In this document: positions 35,012-44,515 of the stretch, one piece after another | How the letters are laid out: each line of letters starts with the position of its first letter | How positions within the stretch are numbered: position 1 is the first letter of the stretch | Assembly (NCBI GenBank): GCA_036821825.1 | Contig: DAISIV010000016.1 | Span: 6,609 to 70,608, forward strand | DNA: 64,000 nucleotides | Source of the DNA: CAITZA01 sp937915285 | GTDB taxonomy: Bacteria > Desulfobacterota > Desulfomonilia > Desulfomonilales > Desulfomonilaceae | Direction: 5' to 3' | Made by a program: the position numbers and the translations under genes | Notes under the pieces: model-generated | What the model saw: only the letters and a program-made list of their open reading frames with translations | Database searches by the model: none | What the model was told of the DNA's origin: nothing

Positions 35012-37654
35012 CTAAGCAGCTTGGCCGCAACATTTCTTGTATTTTTTTCCCGAACCGCAAGGACACGGAGCATTTCTTCCTATTTTTTGTTCAGACCTTT
35101 TCTTTGTCTTGGGGGAAGATGAACCGGATGTCAGGTTTTCGTGTATAACATTCATTTCTTTATCACGAGCGGTAGCAAGCTCGTCCAGTTCATTATGAGT
35201 AGCTATCTTGACGAGGAAAAGATTCCTGACCGATTCAGCCTTGATTCTGTGGCTCATTTCCAGAAAGAGTTCATAACCCTCTTTTTGGTACTCCTTCAGA
35301 GGGTCACGCTGCCCATATCCTCTAAGGCCTATTCCATCCTTGAGATGATCCATGCTCAACAGGTGGTCTTTCCACTGATTGTCCACCGCCTGCAACATGA
35401 TGAACTTTTCCAGCTCTCTCATTACGTCGGGAGAAATTTCCGTTTCTCTCTGATCGTAATAGGCCTTGGCCAACTCCATGATGTGTTCTTCAATACCGGT
35501 TTTGTTGCGTTCATTATCAGGCAGGGCATCAAGATCGAATTTTATACCGAACTGAGCCCAGAGATTTTCTTCGAGCGATTTCAAATCCCAGTCTTCCGGA
35601 TGCGCTTTTTCATCGATATGCCTGTCGACTATTTCCTCAACCAGGTCCTCGGTCATCTCGAGAACGTTCTCTTTGAGGTTCGCTCCTCCCAGAATGAATC
35701 GTCTTTGCGAGTATACAACTTCCCGTTGCTTGTTCATGACATCGTCAAATTCCAACAAGTGCTTCCGGATTTCAAAATTGTGCCCCTCGACCTTTTTCTG
35801 GGCATTTTCTATAGCTTTTGTGGTGTACTTGTGCTCAATGGGTTCGCCCTCTTCCATGCCGACCCGCTCCATGATCATTTTGACACGGTCACCACCGAAT
35901 ATTCTCATCAAATCATCCTCGAGCGAGAGGTAGAAACGACTCGATCCTGGGTCTCCCTGACGACCAGAGCGGCCTCTGAGCTGATTATCAATACGTCGTG
36001 CTTCATGTCTTTCTGTACCCAGAATGTGCAGACCGCCAGCGTCTAGCACCTTGTTACGTTCATCCTCGCACATCTGGGTGAATTCGCTGAGCGCATCGGC
36101 ATATTCTTCAGGCTTTTCATTCTTGTTGACCCGGGCATTTGCCAGGAACTTCGGGTTGCCACCGAGGATGATGTCTGTTCCTCGTCCAGCCATATTCGTC
36201 GATATAGTCACAGCCTTGTATCTGCCTGCCTGCGCCACGATCTCAGCCTCTAGCGCATGGTTTTTCGCATTTAGGATGTTGTGGTGGATTCCAAGCTTTT
36301 TCAGACGCTTTGAAAGTTCCTCGGATTTTTCTATTGATATTGTCCCGACCAGAACAGGTTGACCCGCCTTGCTCAATTCCCTTATTTCGCTAATGACAGC
36401 TTCAAACTTTTCGGTCTCCGTTTTGTAGATCAGATCAGACCTGTCTTGCCTAATCATGGGAAGATTGGTAGGAATCACAACGACTTCAAGATTGTAGATT
36501 TTCTTGAATTCAGCAGCCTCAGTATCTGCTGTTCCAGTCATGCCGGCTAGCTTTTGATACATTCTAAAATAGTTCTGAAATGTTATGGTGGCCAAGGTCT
36601 GGTTTTCATTTTCAATTTTTACGGATTCCTTGGCTTCGAGGGCCTGATGCAAACCATCCGAATACCTGCGGCCGGGCATGAGACGACCGGTAAATTCGTC
36701 AACTATTACTACCTGCCCATCTTTGATAATGTAATCTACGTCTCGTTTGAACAGGGTGTGGGCTTTTAATGCCTGATTCACGTGGTGGAGGGTCTCCATC
36801 TGTGAAGGGTCGTAGAGGTTGGTAACACCTAGCGACCGCTCGACCCTGGCTATTCCCTCTTCAGTGAGCGCAACACTTCTCGCCTTCTCGTCAAGGGTAA
36901 AGTGAACATCCTTCTGAAGTCCCGGAATAACCCTGTTGATCCGGAAGTATCTGTCGGTGTTTTCATGGGTTGGTCCAGATATTATCAACGGCGTCCTGGC
37001 CTCATCAATCAGAATGCTGTCCACCTCATCCACTATTGAGTAATGCAGATCTCTCTGGACATAATCAGCGAGGGAGAACTTCATGTTGTCCCTCAAATAA
37101 TCAAATCCGAATTCGTTATTAGTCCCGTAAGTTACGTCACATTCATAGGCCTGGCGCCTCTGTTCATCGCTGAGATCATGAACTATGACACCCACAGAAA
37201 GGCCCAGAAAATTGTATATTGCGCTCATCCATTCGGCATCACGTTGCGCCAGGTAATCGTTCACCGTAACAACATGGACCCCTTTTCCAGTAAGCGCATT
37301 AAGGTAAACTGCGAGAGTGGCCGCCAGAGTCTTGCCCTCACCGGTTTTCATTTCAGCAATCTTACCCTGATGCAACACGGCTCCACCGATAAGCTGAGCA
37401 TCAAAATGGCGCATTCCAAGCGTTCTGACAGAAGCTTCTCTTACTAAGGCAAAAGCTTCGGGAAGCAAGTCATCTTCTGTTTCACCACTATCAAGGCGTG
37501 AACTGAATTCATTGGTCTTCAGTAGCATCTGTTCGTCAGTCAATCCCTTGATCGAAGGCTCCAATTCGTTAATGGCCCTTACTAACGGATCGATCTTTTT
37601 AAGATCCCTGTCATTTTTGCTTCCAAAAAGTCTCTTGGCCAGAGATGCAAACAT
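35012..37654 (-). CDS. secA: Preprotein translocase ATPase SecA
   Basis: 880 residues. Walker A is in EMKTGEGKTLAATL (residues ~99-112). Walker B is in VDEVDSILIDEARTPLIISGP. AGRGTDIILGGNP and RIDNQLRGRSGRQGDPGSSRFYLSLEDDLMRIF are helicase motifs of NBD2. The extreme C-terminus has the zinc-binding SEC-C motif CPCGSGKKYKKCC for SecB/phospholipid interaction. It drives Sec-dependent export at the inner membrane. GAGGAG lies ~13 bases before the ATG. Confidence 0.97.
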   Translation of the reverse strand: MFASLAKRLFGSKNDRDLKKIDPLVRAINELEPSIKGLTDEQMLLKTNEFSSRLDSGETEDDLLPEAFALVREASVRTLGMRHFDAQLIGGAVLHQGKIAEMKTGEGKTLAATLAVYLNALTGKGVHVVTVNDYLAQRDAEWMSAIYNFLGLSVGVIVHDLSDEQRRQAYECDVTYGTNNEFGFDYLRDNMKFSLADYVQRDLHYSIVDEVDSILIDEARTPLIISGPTHENTDRYFRINRVIPGLQKDVHFTLDEKARSVALTEEGIARVERSLGVTNLYDPSQMETLHHVNQALKAHTLFKRDVDYIIKDGQVVIVDEFTGRLMPGRRYSDGLHQALEAKESVKIENENQTLATITFQNYFRMYQKLAGMTGTADTEAAEFKKIYNLEVVVIPTNLPMIRQDRSDLIYKTETEKFEAVISEIRELSKAGQPVLVGTISIEKSEELSKRLKKLGIHHNILNAKNHALEAEIVAQAGRYKAVTISTNMAGRGTDIILGGNPKFLANARVNKNEKPEEYADALSEFTQMCEDERNKVLDAGGLHILGTERHEARRIDNQLRGRSGRQGDPGSSRFYLSLEDDLMRIFGGDRVKMIMERVGMEEGEPIEHKYTTKAIENAQKKVEGHNFEIRKHLLEFDDVMNKQREVVYSQRRFILGGANLKENVLEMTEDLVEEIVDRHIDEKAHPEDWDLKSLEENLWAQFGIKFDLDALPDNERNKTGIEEHIMELAKAYYDQRETEISPDVMRELEKFIMLQAVDNQWKDHLLSMDHLKDGIGLRGYGQRDPLKEYQKEGYELFLEMSHRIKAESVRNLFLVKIATHNELDELATARDKEMNVIHENLTSGSSSPKTKKRSEQKIGRNAPCPCGSGKKYKKCCGQAA

Positions 37655-38001
37655 TTTTATAACTAACTCCTCACAACGAAATATGAGATTGGATTCTATT
37701 CATGGCCAGATTTGACCGGTGGGTAGTAAAATCTACACTGGTCAATCCCTTAAAAACGGCAAATCTGTAACACACGCGTACGGCAGTGTCAACCTGACCA
37801 CCCTTAAAGATTGACAGATATCAGAGACTTTTGTTTCCGCTGGCAACAGGTGATGATACCCCCCCCGAGGGCAGGTCAGGTACGAGGGGATGACCCTTCA
37901 TTTGGGCAATTGATTCAGCGCTCAAGACCTAGCAACTTCAAAAGGCTTCCAACCTATAATCCTAGCCGTTTGAAAGTTCATGCACGATTTACATTTTTAG
38001 T
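37655..38001. other. Gap upstream of secA with no recognisable gene
   Basis: 347 bases between the cobA-hemD stop and the secA start. It should contain the secA promoter and 5' leader (minus strand). Apart from the secA ribosome-binding site and a run of eight Cs near 37860, I see no convincing ORF, terminator, riboswitch or secM-like leader. Confidence 0.5.
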
Positions 38002-39564
38002 TCAGCGTTGCGAACAAAAATGTGATTCGATTGCAGTCATAAGTCCGTCAATGGTGTATTCAGAGGCTTCCAGGGATGGCTCAAGACCGAATTCACGAAT
38101 GGTTGCTGAAGTGATAGGACCAATTGAGGCTATTACAACATCCTTTAGAAGTCCCTGGAGATCCTGTTTACCAACCAGTTCCACGAAATGGCTGACAGTG
38201 GATGACGAAGTAAAGGTGATCACGTCTATGTCTCTGTGCCCAAGGGAATCTTTAACTGAAATAACATCGGCCTCATCCGGCAGTTCAGTCCTGTAAACAG
38301 TGACGAGTTTCACGGAGCCTCCGCGTTTCTGGATTCCCTCAGGTAGTATTTCCCTGGCCTTTTCGGCCCGTGGGATCAGAAAAGTTTTTCCCTGAATATC
38401 CTGTTCGTCAAGGGCCTCCAAAACCCCCTCAGCCACGAATTGATCGCCAAGCAACTCAACCTTGATTCCACGATTCTGGATGGCCTTTGCCGTAATTGGG
38501 CCTATGGCTCCAAATTTCGGCCCAGCCAGATCGCGAATATCGAGGCCTGTTTCAAAAAATCTTTTGAAAAAGCCCTCAACTCCGTTGACTGAGGTAAAAA
38601 TTATCCAGTCAAAACTACCTGCCGAGGATATTGCCTCATCCAGCTCCGAAAAATCATGTGGCTCCTTGATCTGGATTGTAGGAAACAGTACTGGTTTGCC
38701 TGCCTGGCTCAATACCCTGTCAGCCATTTTTTTTGACTGTTCTTTGCTCCTTGTGATCAATACCCTTTTCCCGAACAAGGGTTTGTTTTCATACCAGTCA
38801 AGCGTTGGTTTGAGGGAAGCCACCGATCCTACTATCAGGACAGCAGGCGCCTTGAACTTTCGTGCCACGCACTCGTCGGCTATGTTTCCAAGGCAACTCA
38901 AAAAGGACGACTGATCCGGTGTTGTTCCCCATCTGACCAGGGCAGCCGGGGTGTCCGGGCTCATTCCGTTGGCAATCAGGGATGAAGTTATTGTGGCCAG
39001 ATTCTTTATTCCCATCAGGAACACAAGTGATCCACGTGATCCGGCCAGATTAGCCCAGTCAATGGATGAATGTTCCTTGTCCGGATTTTCGTGGCCTGTC
39101 ACGAAAGTGACCATTGAAGCATGATCCCGGTGGGTGACAGGTATTCCGGCATAGGCCGGCGCAGCCACTGCGCTTGTAACACCAGGCACTACTTCAAAGG
39201 GAATCCCGGCCTTAACTAATTCCTCTGCCTCCTCGGCCCCGCGTCCAAACACATACGGGTCGCCGCCTTTGAGCCGCACCACGCTCTTATATTCTCTGGC
39301 CTTACGGACCAGAAGCTGATTGATTTCGACCTGCTCTAGGGTATGTTTTTTGCCAGTCTTGCCGACGTAGACAAGTTCGGCCCCTGGTTTGGCCTCTTTA
39401 ACAAACTCCTGTCCGGCTAGATAATCATATATGATTGCATCGGCCTGTCTTATCTTCTCGAGGGCCTTTACAGTTATTAGACCTGGATCTCCAGGGCCGG
39501 AACCTATTAAATAAACCGTACCGGGCTTGCTTGTAGTTGCATTTGCCGTTTTATCCGAAGGCAT
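38002..39564 (-). CDS. cobA-hemD: Fused uroporphyrinogen-III C-methyltransferase / uroporphyrinogen-III synthase
   Basis: 520 residues. Residues ~14-255 are the SAM-dependent methyltransferase (CobA/SUMT), with YLIGSGPGDPGLITVKALE, VVRLKGGDPYVFGRGAEE and GIPVTHRDHASMVTFVTGH. Residues ~265-520 are HemD, with GKRVLITRSKEQ, PTIQIKEP, WIIFTSVNGVEGFF and ITFTSSSTVSHFV. One protein therefore closes the tetrapyrrole ring and methylates it to precorrin-2. It lies in a run with hemC, hemA, a Ccs protein and a precorrin-2 dehydrogenase, so flux is directed to siroheme (sulfite reductase), and possibly to siroheme-derived heme and cobalamin. Confidence 0.95.
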   Translation of the reverse strand: MPSDKTANATTSKPGTVYLIGSGPGDPGLITVKALEKIRQADAIIYDYLAGQEFVKEAKPGAELVYVGKTGKKHTLEQVEINQLLVRKAREYKSVVRLKGGDPYVFGRGAEEAEELVKAGIPFEVVPGVTSAVAAPAYAGIPVTHRDHASMVTFVTGHENPDKEHSSIDWANLAGSRGSLVFLMGIKNLATITSSLIANGMSPDTPAALVRWGTTPDQSSFLSCLGNIADECVARKFKAPAVLIVGSVASLKPTLDWYENKPLFGKRVLITRSKEQSKKMADRVLSQAGKPVLFPTIQIKEPHDFSELDEAISSAGSFDWIIFTSVNGVEGFFKRFFETGLDIRDLAGPKFGAIGPITAKAIQNRGIKVELLGDQFVAEGVLEALDEQDIQGKTFLIPRAEKAREILPEGIQKRGGSVKLVTVYRTELPDEADVISVKDSLGHRDIDVITFTSSSTVSHFVELVGKQDLQGLLKDVVIASIGPITSATIREFGLEPSLEASEYTIDGLMTAIESHFCSQR

Positions 39565-39599
39565 ATCCTTTTTCCATTCTACATTTTAGTGAATCAATA

Positions 39600-40535
39600 T
39601 TACTGACCCAATTCCCAATTCCTGCCCAGCGCTTCTCTAAGAATGTCGGCTGCTCCAAGACTTATGAGACGATCGGCCATGTTCGTCCCGACCCGACTAT
39701 CAGTATCCGTACCATGATAGCTATCCCTAATGATTTGGGCTCCGTCGGGATGAGCGACTGCAGCATCAAGCGACAGAACGCCATTGTTGAACTTGCAGTG
39801 CGCCGCCATGGGAACCTGGCATCCCCCGCCCATTCTCCTGAGAAATGCCCTTTCCACTTCAACACATAATGCGGTGGCGTGATGGTCCAGCTTAGCGGCT
39901 ATAGAGTTTGTCTTTTCGTCATCAACCCTAGTCTCGATTCCGATTGCGCCCTGACCGATCGCTGGCAGCATGGTCCCGGTGTCCAGGTAATCGGTGATTC
40001 TATCGGAAAAACCCATGCGAATGACTCCGGCTGCCGCCAGAAGCACCCCGTTCAGATGTTCGGTTTCAATCTTCCTTATCCGGGTATCAACGTTTCCTCT
40101 AATGGAAATGACTTTCAGTTCAGGGTACTTACCCAAGAGAAAAGCTCTACGCCTTAGACTGGAAGTTCCAACGACCGAACGATCTTTCAGTTTATCCAGC
40201 GGAGTTCCATCCCCTGATATAAATACATCCCTGGCGTCTTCCCTCTGAAGTATGGCCGAAATGACAAGTCCATTTGGCATCTCTGTAGGAACATCCTTCA
40301 TGGAATGAACAGCCAGGTCTACCGAGCCCTCCAGCAATGCGTCTTCAATTTCCTTGGTGAATAAGCCCTTCCCTCCTATTTTGGAGAGAGGGGCGTCGAG
40401 TATCTTGTCTCCCTGAGTCTTGATTATAACAAGATCAACCGAAACTTCCGGATATGACCCGGTAATCATTGCCGCAACATGCCGCGCCTGCCATAGCGCT
40501 AATGCGCTGCCTCTAGTTCCTATTTTCAGCTTCAT
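39600..40535 (-). CDS. hemC: Hydroxymethylbilane synthase (porphobilinogen deaminase)
   Basis: 311 residues from ATG 40535 (MKLKIGTRGSALALWQ), overlapping the hemA 3' end by 23 bases; a frame back to 40580 would add 15 residues atypical of the family. VVGTSSLRRRAFLLGKYPEL binds the intermediate. The cofactor-bearing Cys is in MGGGCQVPMAAHC (near 240). It polymerises four porphobilinogens to hydroxymethylbilane. Tightly spaced with cobA-hemD (35 bases). Confidence 0.95.
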   Translation of the reverse strand: MKLKIGTRGSALALWQARHVAAMITGSYPEVSVDLVIIKTQGDKILDAPLSKIGGKGLFTKEIEDALLEGSVDLAVHSMKDVPTEMPNGLVISAILQREDARDVFISGDGTPLDKLKDRSVVGTSSLRRRAFLLGKYPELKVISIRGNVDTRIRKIETEHLNGVLLAAAGVIRMGFSDRITDYLDTGTMLPAIGQGAIGIETRVDDEKTNSIAAKLDHHATALCVEVERAFLRRMGGGCQVPMAAHCKFNNGVLSLDAAVAHPDGAQIIRDSYHGTDTDSRVGTNMADRLISLGAADILREALGRNWELGQ

Positions 40536-41844
40536 CTTCGAAGTTTTCTTCCACATCGTCGCGTTGGTTGGAAAATCCATGCAAATTGAACACCCGCTGA
40601 ACTATATCGGCGTTCACTTCCCGTCGGTTACTGGATTTTGTTTTCTTTAGAAATGAAATCGGATCATGAGCGATTTTATTTATTATGGCCCTTGTGATCG
40701 CTTCCAGAACTTCACGCTGATTATCATCAAGCCTGGAAAGTTTGCCATTCATTTTGGCAATTTCGCGGGCTCTTATGGTTTCAAGCTTGTCCCTGAGCGC
40801 AACAATAGTCGGTGAGAAATCAAGTGTTTTTGTCCAGTTCATGAACTTGACGACCTCTTCGTTGACTATCTCCTCGGCCTTGAGGGCCTCGTTCATTCGC
40901 TCCCCGAGGTTCTCGCTCACGACTGCCTGAAGATCATCAATATTGTAGAGGTAAACACCGTCTATGTCGTTGACGTTAGGCTCGATGTCTCGTGGCACAG
41001 CGATGTCGATCATGAACATGGGTCTGTATTTTCTTGATTTCATGACACTTCTGACATCGGTTACCCTTATAATCGGCTCACAGGCGCCGGTGGATGATAT
41101 TACAATATCCGCCTGAGTCAGCGCCTCAGACAATTGATTCACCCTGATTGCCTCGCCACCGAATTCATCGGCGAGCCTGCACGCATTTTCAAAGGTCCGG
41201 TTTGTAACGCAAATGGGCCTCATAACCTGTCCAATGAGGTGCCGTGCGGTCAATTCCGCCATTTCCCCTGCGCCGATGAGCAAAACCGACTTTTCCTGCA
41301 GATCACCCAATATCTTTTTGGCCAACTCCACTGCAGCATAGGCGACAGACACCGCAGCGAGTCCGATTCCGGTTTCATTGCGAACTCTTTTTGCCGTGAA
41401 GAAAGCCCTGTGCATGAGTCTGCTCAGCGTGGGCCCTATGGTGCTTGCTGCGGAATCCCGTTTAAAACTGTCCTTCACCTGCCCCAGAATCTGCGGCTCA
41501 CCCAGCACCATCGAATCAAGACTCGAAGCCACCCGGAAAACATGCCTGACTGCGTCAGCGCCTGTCTTGATGTATGAATATTTCTTCAGTAAAACCGGAT
41601 CCACACCATTGATGTGGGCCACGGCGTTCAGCAGGTCGTGAACGGCGCTTTCAACCGGATCACAGCGCGCAATGACTTCAGAACGATTACATGTTGATAT
41701 TATTATTGCTTCAAGGACACCTGGTACTGATTGGATCGTCCTCGTTATGCTGCCCTCGACATTTGCTGGAAAGGTGACCTTTTCGCGGATGTCTACCGGA
41801 GCGGTTTTGTGGTTGAGTCCTATTACTGCTACGCCTGACGTCAT
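40513..41844 (-). CDS. hemA: Glutamyl-tRNA reductase
   Basis: 443 residues. IGLNHKTAPVDIREKVTF and the catalytic ISTCNRSEVIARC (Cys near 51) are the N-terminal domain. GEPQILGQVKDSF, VLLIGAGEMAELTARHL (NADPH site) and PMFMIDIAVPRDIEPNV follow, and a helical dimerisation domain ends the protein. It makes glutamate-1-semialdehyde from Glu-tRNA, the first step of C5-pathway tetrapyrrole synthesis. Its start overlaps the stop of the preceding ccsA-like gene by 4 bases. Confidence 0.96.
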   Translation of the reverse strand: MTSGVAVIGLNHKTAPVDIREKVTFPANVEGSITRTIQSVPGVLEAIIISTCNRSEVIARCDPVESAVHDLLNAVAHINGVDPVLLKKYSYIKTGADAVRHVFRVASSLDSMVLGEPQILGQVKDSFKRDSAASTIGPTLSRLMHRAFFTAKRVRNETGIGLAAVSVAYAAVELAKKILGDLQEKSVLLIGAGEMAELTARHLIGQVMRPICVTNRTFENACRLADEFGGEAIRVNQLSEALTQADIVISSTGACEPIIRVTDVRSVMKSRKYRPMFMIDIAVPRDIEPNVNDIDGVYLYNIDDLQAVVSENLGERMNEALKAEEIVNEEVVKFMNWTKTLDFSPTIVALRDKLETIRAREIAKMNGKLSRLDDNQREVLEAITRAIINKIAHDPISFLKKTKSSNRREVNADIVQRVFNLHGFSNQRDDVEENFEDEAENRN

Positions 41845-42686
41845 GAGCCACTCATCCTCAACACGGGATTACGAAACGAGTGATGCCCAGTAAACAAAAC
41901 GCTAACGCCTATAAAGGTGAACATCACAAGAATGAATCCCATGATAGCCATGATGGCCGCTTTCTTTCCACGCCACCCCAGAACAAGCCTCTGATGAACC
42001 ATGGCCGCATAAGCGAACCACGTAATAAGGCTCCAGGTTTCTTTTGGATCCCAGCTCCAGTAGAAACCCCATGCGCTACCGGCCCACAAGGCCCCAGAAA
42101 CAATTCCCACAGTCATCAGGAAGAAACCGATCGGTAGACCCCGTCGATTGATAATATCCAGTGTTTCCAGAGATGGCAGCAATTTGTGGATTCGTCCCAA
42201 TCTTTTCTTCTTGATCAGACGTTCTTGAAATATATACATCAACCCACAAACCGCCATTAAGGCAAATACCGAATTGCCGGCCAGAGCCAGACTGACGTGA
42301 ATTGGGAGCCACCAGCTATGCAAGACAGGAACTATCGGCTCCTTGATCTGAAATGACAGGGTAGCCCCGACTATCATCAGAACAGCCGAAATCGGTGTCG
42401 CCATGGCTCCGAAAAAAGGACTGGCGTCACGGTATTGCATCAAGAGAAACATCCCCGTAATTAACCACGCGAAAGCCGATAGGGCGTCAAACGGCGTGGC
42501 TAAAGGGAAGAACCCGGAGAAGAACGTTCGATGCAAAATTGACAATGAATGGCAGGCAAACCCAGCCAAGGCCGACCACAACCCCGTAGGGCATTTCAAT
42601 GATGAGGAGCCCAGCAAAAAAAGGAAAAAACTTACCGACGACACAAGATATAATGCTACAGCGCTCTTGAAAAAAATTAGGTCCAA
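41841..42686 (-). CDS. CcsA/HemX-like cytochrome c assembly membrane protein
   Basis: 281 residues with about eight membrane helices. WGFYWSWDPKETWSLITWF is the tryptophan-rich WWD heme-handling motif of ResC/CcsA/CcmC. FTFIGVSVLFTGHHSF ends the domain with conserved histidines. Proteins of this size next to hemA are HemX in Bacillus (affects HemA level) or the ResC/CcsA of cytochrome c System II, where ResB would be expected. No resB is in the window. The TTG start at 42686 is uncertain. Confidence 0.85.
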   Translation of the reverse strand: MDLIFFKSAVALYLVSSVSFFLFLLGSSSLKCPTGLWSALAGFACHSLSILHRTFFSGFFPLATPFDALSAFAWLITGMFLLMQYRDASPFFGAMATPISAVLMIVGATLSFQIKEPIVPVLHSWWLPIHVSLALAGNSVFALMAVCGLMYIFQERLIKKKRLGRIHKLLPSLETLDIINRRGLPIGFFLMTVGIVSGALWAGSAWGFYWSWDPKETWSLITWFAYAAMVHQRLVLGWRGKKAAIMAIMGFILVMFTFIGVSVLFTGHHSFRNPVLRMSGS

Positions 42687-42695
42687 ATTGTCCTC

Positions 42696-43382
42696 TCACT
42701 GATCCAGGCAGGCCTTGCTCGCCAGGGCTCTGGCAACATCTACCTCAATGGGAAGAATCTCAGAGAGAATCATGGCAGCCCTGTCCAGATCATTGTTCCT
42801 GAGAGCCGGCAAAATCTGGGAATTCACAATTTCCAGGAAAACTTTCTTGTTGGCCTCCGAGTCACTGCCATTGATCACTATCTGTTTGCGGAGTTCGCCC
42901 ATGAGTCTTGTCATCGTGGCATATTCAGGGCCAAACATCTTTTCGAGATCTTCACGTATTCGTCTGGCCAGCGCCGGCGAAGCTCCACCGGTGCTCACCG
43001 ATATGATGAGGTCTCCCTGTGTTATGACCGCTGGGACGATAAAAGTGCACAAATCAGGAACATCCGCAATGTTGCACGGGATTCTTCTTCGCATTGCCTC
43101 GTTGCTAAGTTCGACGTTCACTTCCCTGATGTCTGTAGCCCCAAAAATGAGCGTTATCGGTTCAAATCTATCCAGGTGATGAGGCGAAAAATAATCCGAA
43201 ACCCATGTTAAACGCTTACCAGGAAGCAACTCTGTGAGTTCATCGACGAGCTTGGGGGAAATTACAGCAACATTGGCGCCACTGTCCAACAAACTGGATA
43301 TCTTCCTGAAAGCTACCCTGCCTCCACCGACTACCACAACCTGTTTGCCTTCAAGATTCATCATGACAGGGTAAGGTTTCAT
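42696..43382 (-). CDS. Precorrin-2 dehydrogenase / sirohydrochlorin ferrochelatase family (CysG N-terminal domain type)
   Basis: 228 residues. YPVMMNLEGKQVVVVGGGRVAFRK is the NAD-binding start. VAVISPKLVDEL and ISVSTGGASPALARRIREDLE are Met8/SirC/CysG-N motifs. It oxidises precorrin-2 to sirohydrochlorin, and members of the Met8 type also insert iron. It sits 9 bases upstream of the ccsA-like gene, leading the cluster towards hemA, hemC and cobA-hemD, and completes a Glu-tRNA to siroheme route apart from hemB/hemL. Confidence 0.92.
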   Translation of the reverse strand: MKPYPVMMNLEGKQVVVVGGGRVAFRKISSLLDSGANVAVISPKLVDELTELLPGKRLTWVSDYFSPHHLDRFEPITLIFGATDIREVNVELSNEAMRRRIPCNIADVPDLCTFIVPAVITQGDLIISVSTGGASPALARRIREDLEKMFGPEYATMTRLMGELRKQIVINGSDSEANKKVFLEIVNSQILPALRNNDLDRAAMILSEILPIEVDVARALASKACLDQ

Positions 43383-43673
43383 TTTTGATCACACTCCTTT
43401 AGGCTACAAACTAGCATATTAATTATTGGCCAATCAAGCCGCGTTGCCGTCTGACGGGCATGTTCCCAGTAAGAATCCGGGCCTAATTTAAAGCAAACGC
43501 ATTCTATATGACCTTATGCTCAACATCTACCATACTGTCGGCGCCTCGAGAAGCCCGTTTCCTGAGCATGACACTCAATGATACTGCGTTTGGCCCCAAA
43601 TGGAACATTGATTGATCATAGAACATGAAAGAGGCGACAGGTTGTGGGAGATTCTAATAGGGATTAGCTATGT

Positions 43674-44513
43674 TCAGCTACAAAATTCAGCCGTTATGTC
43701 TCCGGTGGGCGGGATCCCCAATACCACTATACCGTTTTGATTGGCAAGTCTTAGCATTTCCTCCGGATTTGGAGTGAGGGTTTTAAATGCCTCAACCGCC
43801 AGCACCAATGCTTTTGCCTCCACCATGCTCTGAATAGTAGATGGGCCTATTCCCGGAACGTCAAATCTCATGTCCTGGTTTGGCTTTGCCATTTTGACAA
43901 CCACACAGCCTGAAGCTAGTTCCGCTGAACGCCGTATGACCCTGTCAGTCCCCTCTATTGCTTCGACGGCTATGACAGATGTCTTCTTGACAACAACAGT
44001 CTGACCGATGTCAAGAGCGCCTATTCCCAGCGCCATGTTTCGTCCGAATACGATGTCCCTGATTTGATCGGTGGAGGGTTTTCGTTTGGTGAGCACACCT
44101 AGCGGAGCCATTAAACGAGGCGCCCATCCGGTTATTTCTTCAATTACCAACCCCTCGCCGTGCATCTCATCGGCTATGGCCGCCAGAATGGTATCATCCC
44201 TCCAATCGGCGAGTGATCTGATGATTTTTAGGGCTCTTCTATCGGGCCTTAAACGCAACAGGTTCAACAGGTTGCTTTTCTCTATCTTCCCCGCCATCAC
44301 AACTCTTGTGACACCATTTTTTTTTAGAGCGTCGATGGCCTTGCCAACCTGTCCCAGTTTAAGCCAACAGACTGTTGAGGCGGCCTTTTCAATGGCCGGA
44401 TTAGTGAACCCGTCAAAGGCAATGGCTACAACTAAAAAACCACGTTGCAGCGCCTCTAGTCCGACATGTAGAGGAAGGTCTCCTGATCCGGATATCAGAC
44501 CGATAGTTGGCAT
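43674..44513 (-). CDS. lpxI: UDP-2,3-diacylglucosamine pyrophosphatase LpxI
   Basis: 279 residues of the LpxI (DUF1009) family. It begins PTIGLISGSGDLPLHVGLEA. LKLGQVGKAIDALKKNGVTRVVMAGKI is in the N-terminal domain. AIEGTDRVIRR, CVVVKMAKPNQDMRFDVPGIGP and GIPPTGDI close the protein. It hydrolyses UDP-2,3-diacylglucosamine to lipid X in lipid A synthesis, replacing LpxH. It follows lpxA by 2 bases in the lpxD-lpxA-lpxI order. Confidence 0.93.
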   Translation of the reverse strand: MPTIGLISGSGDLPLHVGLEALQRGFLVVAIAFDGFTNPAIEKAASTVCWLKLGQVGKAIDALKKNGVTRVVMAGKIEKSNLLNLLRLRPDRRALKIIRSLADWRDDTILAAIADEMHGEGLVIEEITGWAPRLMAPLGVLTKRKPSTDQIRDIVFGRNMALGIGALDIGQTVVVKKTSVIAVEAIEGTDRVIRRSAELASGCVVVKMAKPNQDMRFDVPGIGPSTIQSMVEAKALVLAVEAFKTLTPNPEEMLRLANQNGIVVLGIPPTGDITAEFCS

Positions 44514-44515
44514 GG

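Noticed and set aside
35141..36046. 301-residue plus-strand frame within secA
   Set aside because: Antisense of secA codons; composition low in charged residues and no family features.
37855..37870. Poly-C run upstream of secA as a phase-variable tract
   Set aside because: Only about eight Cs, not within a coding frame or an evident promoter spacer.
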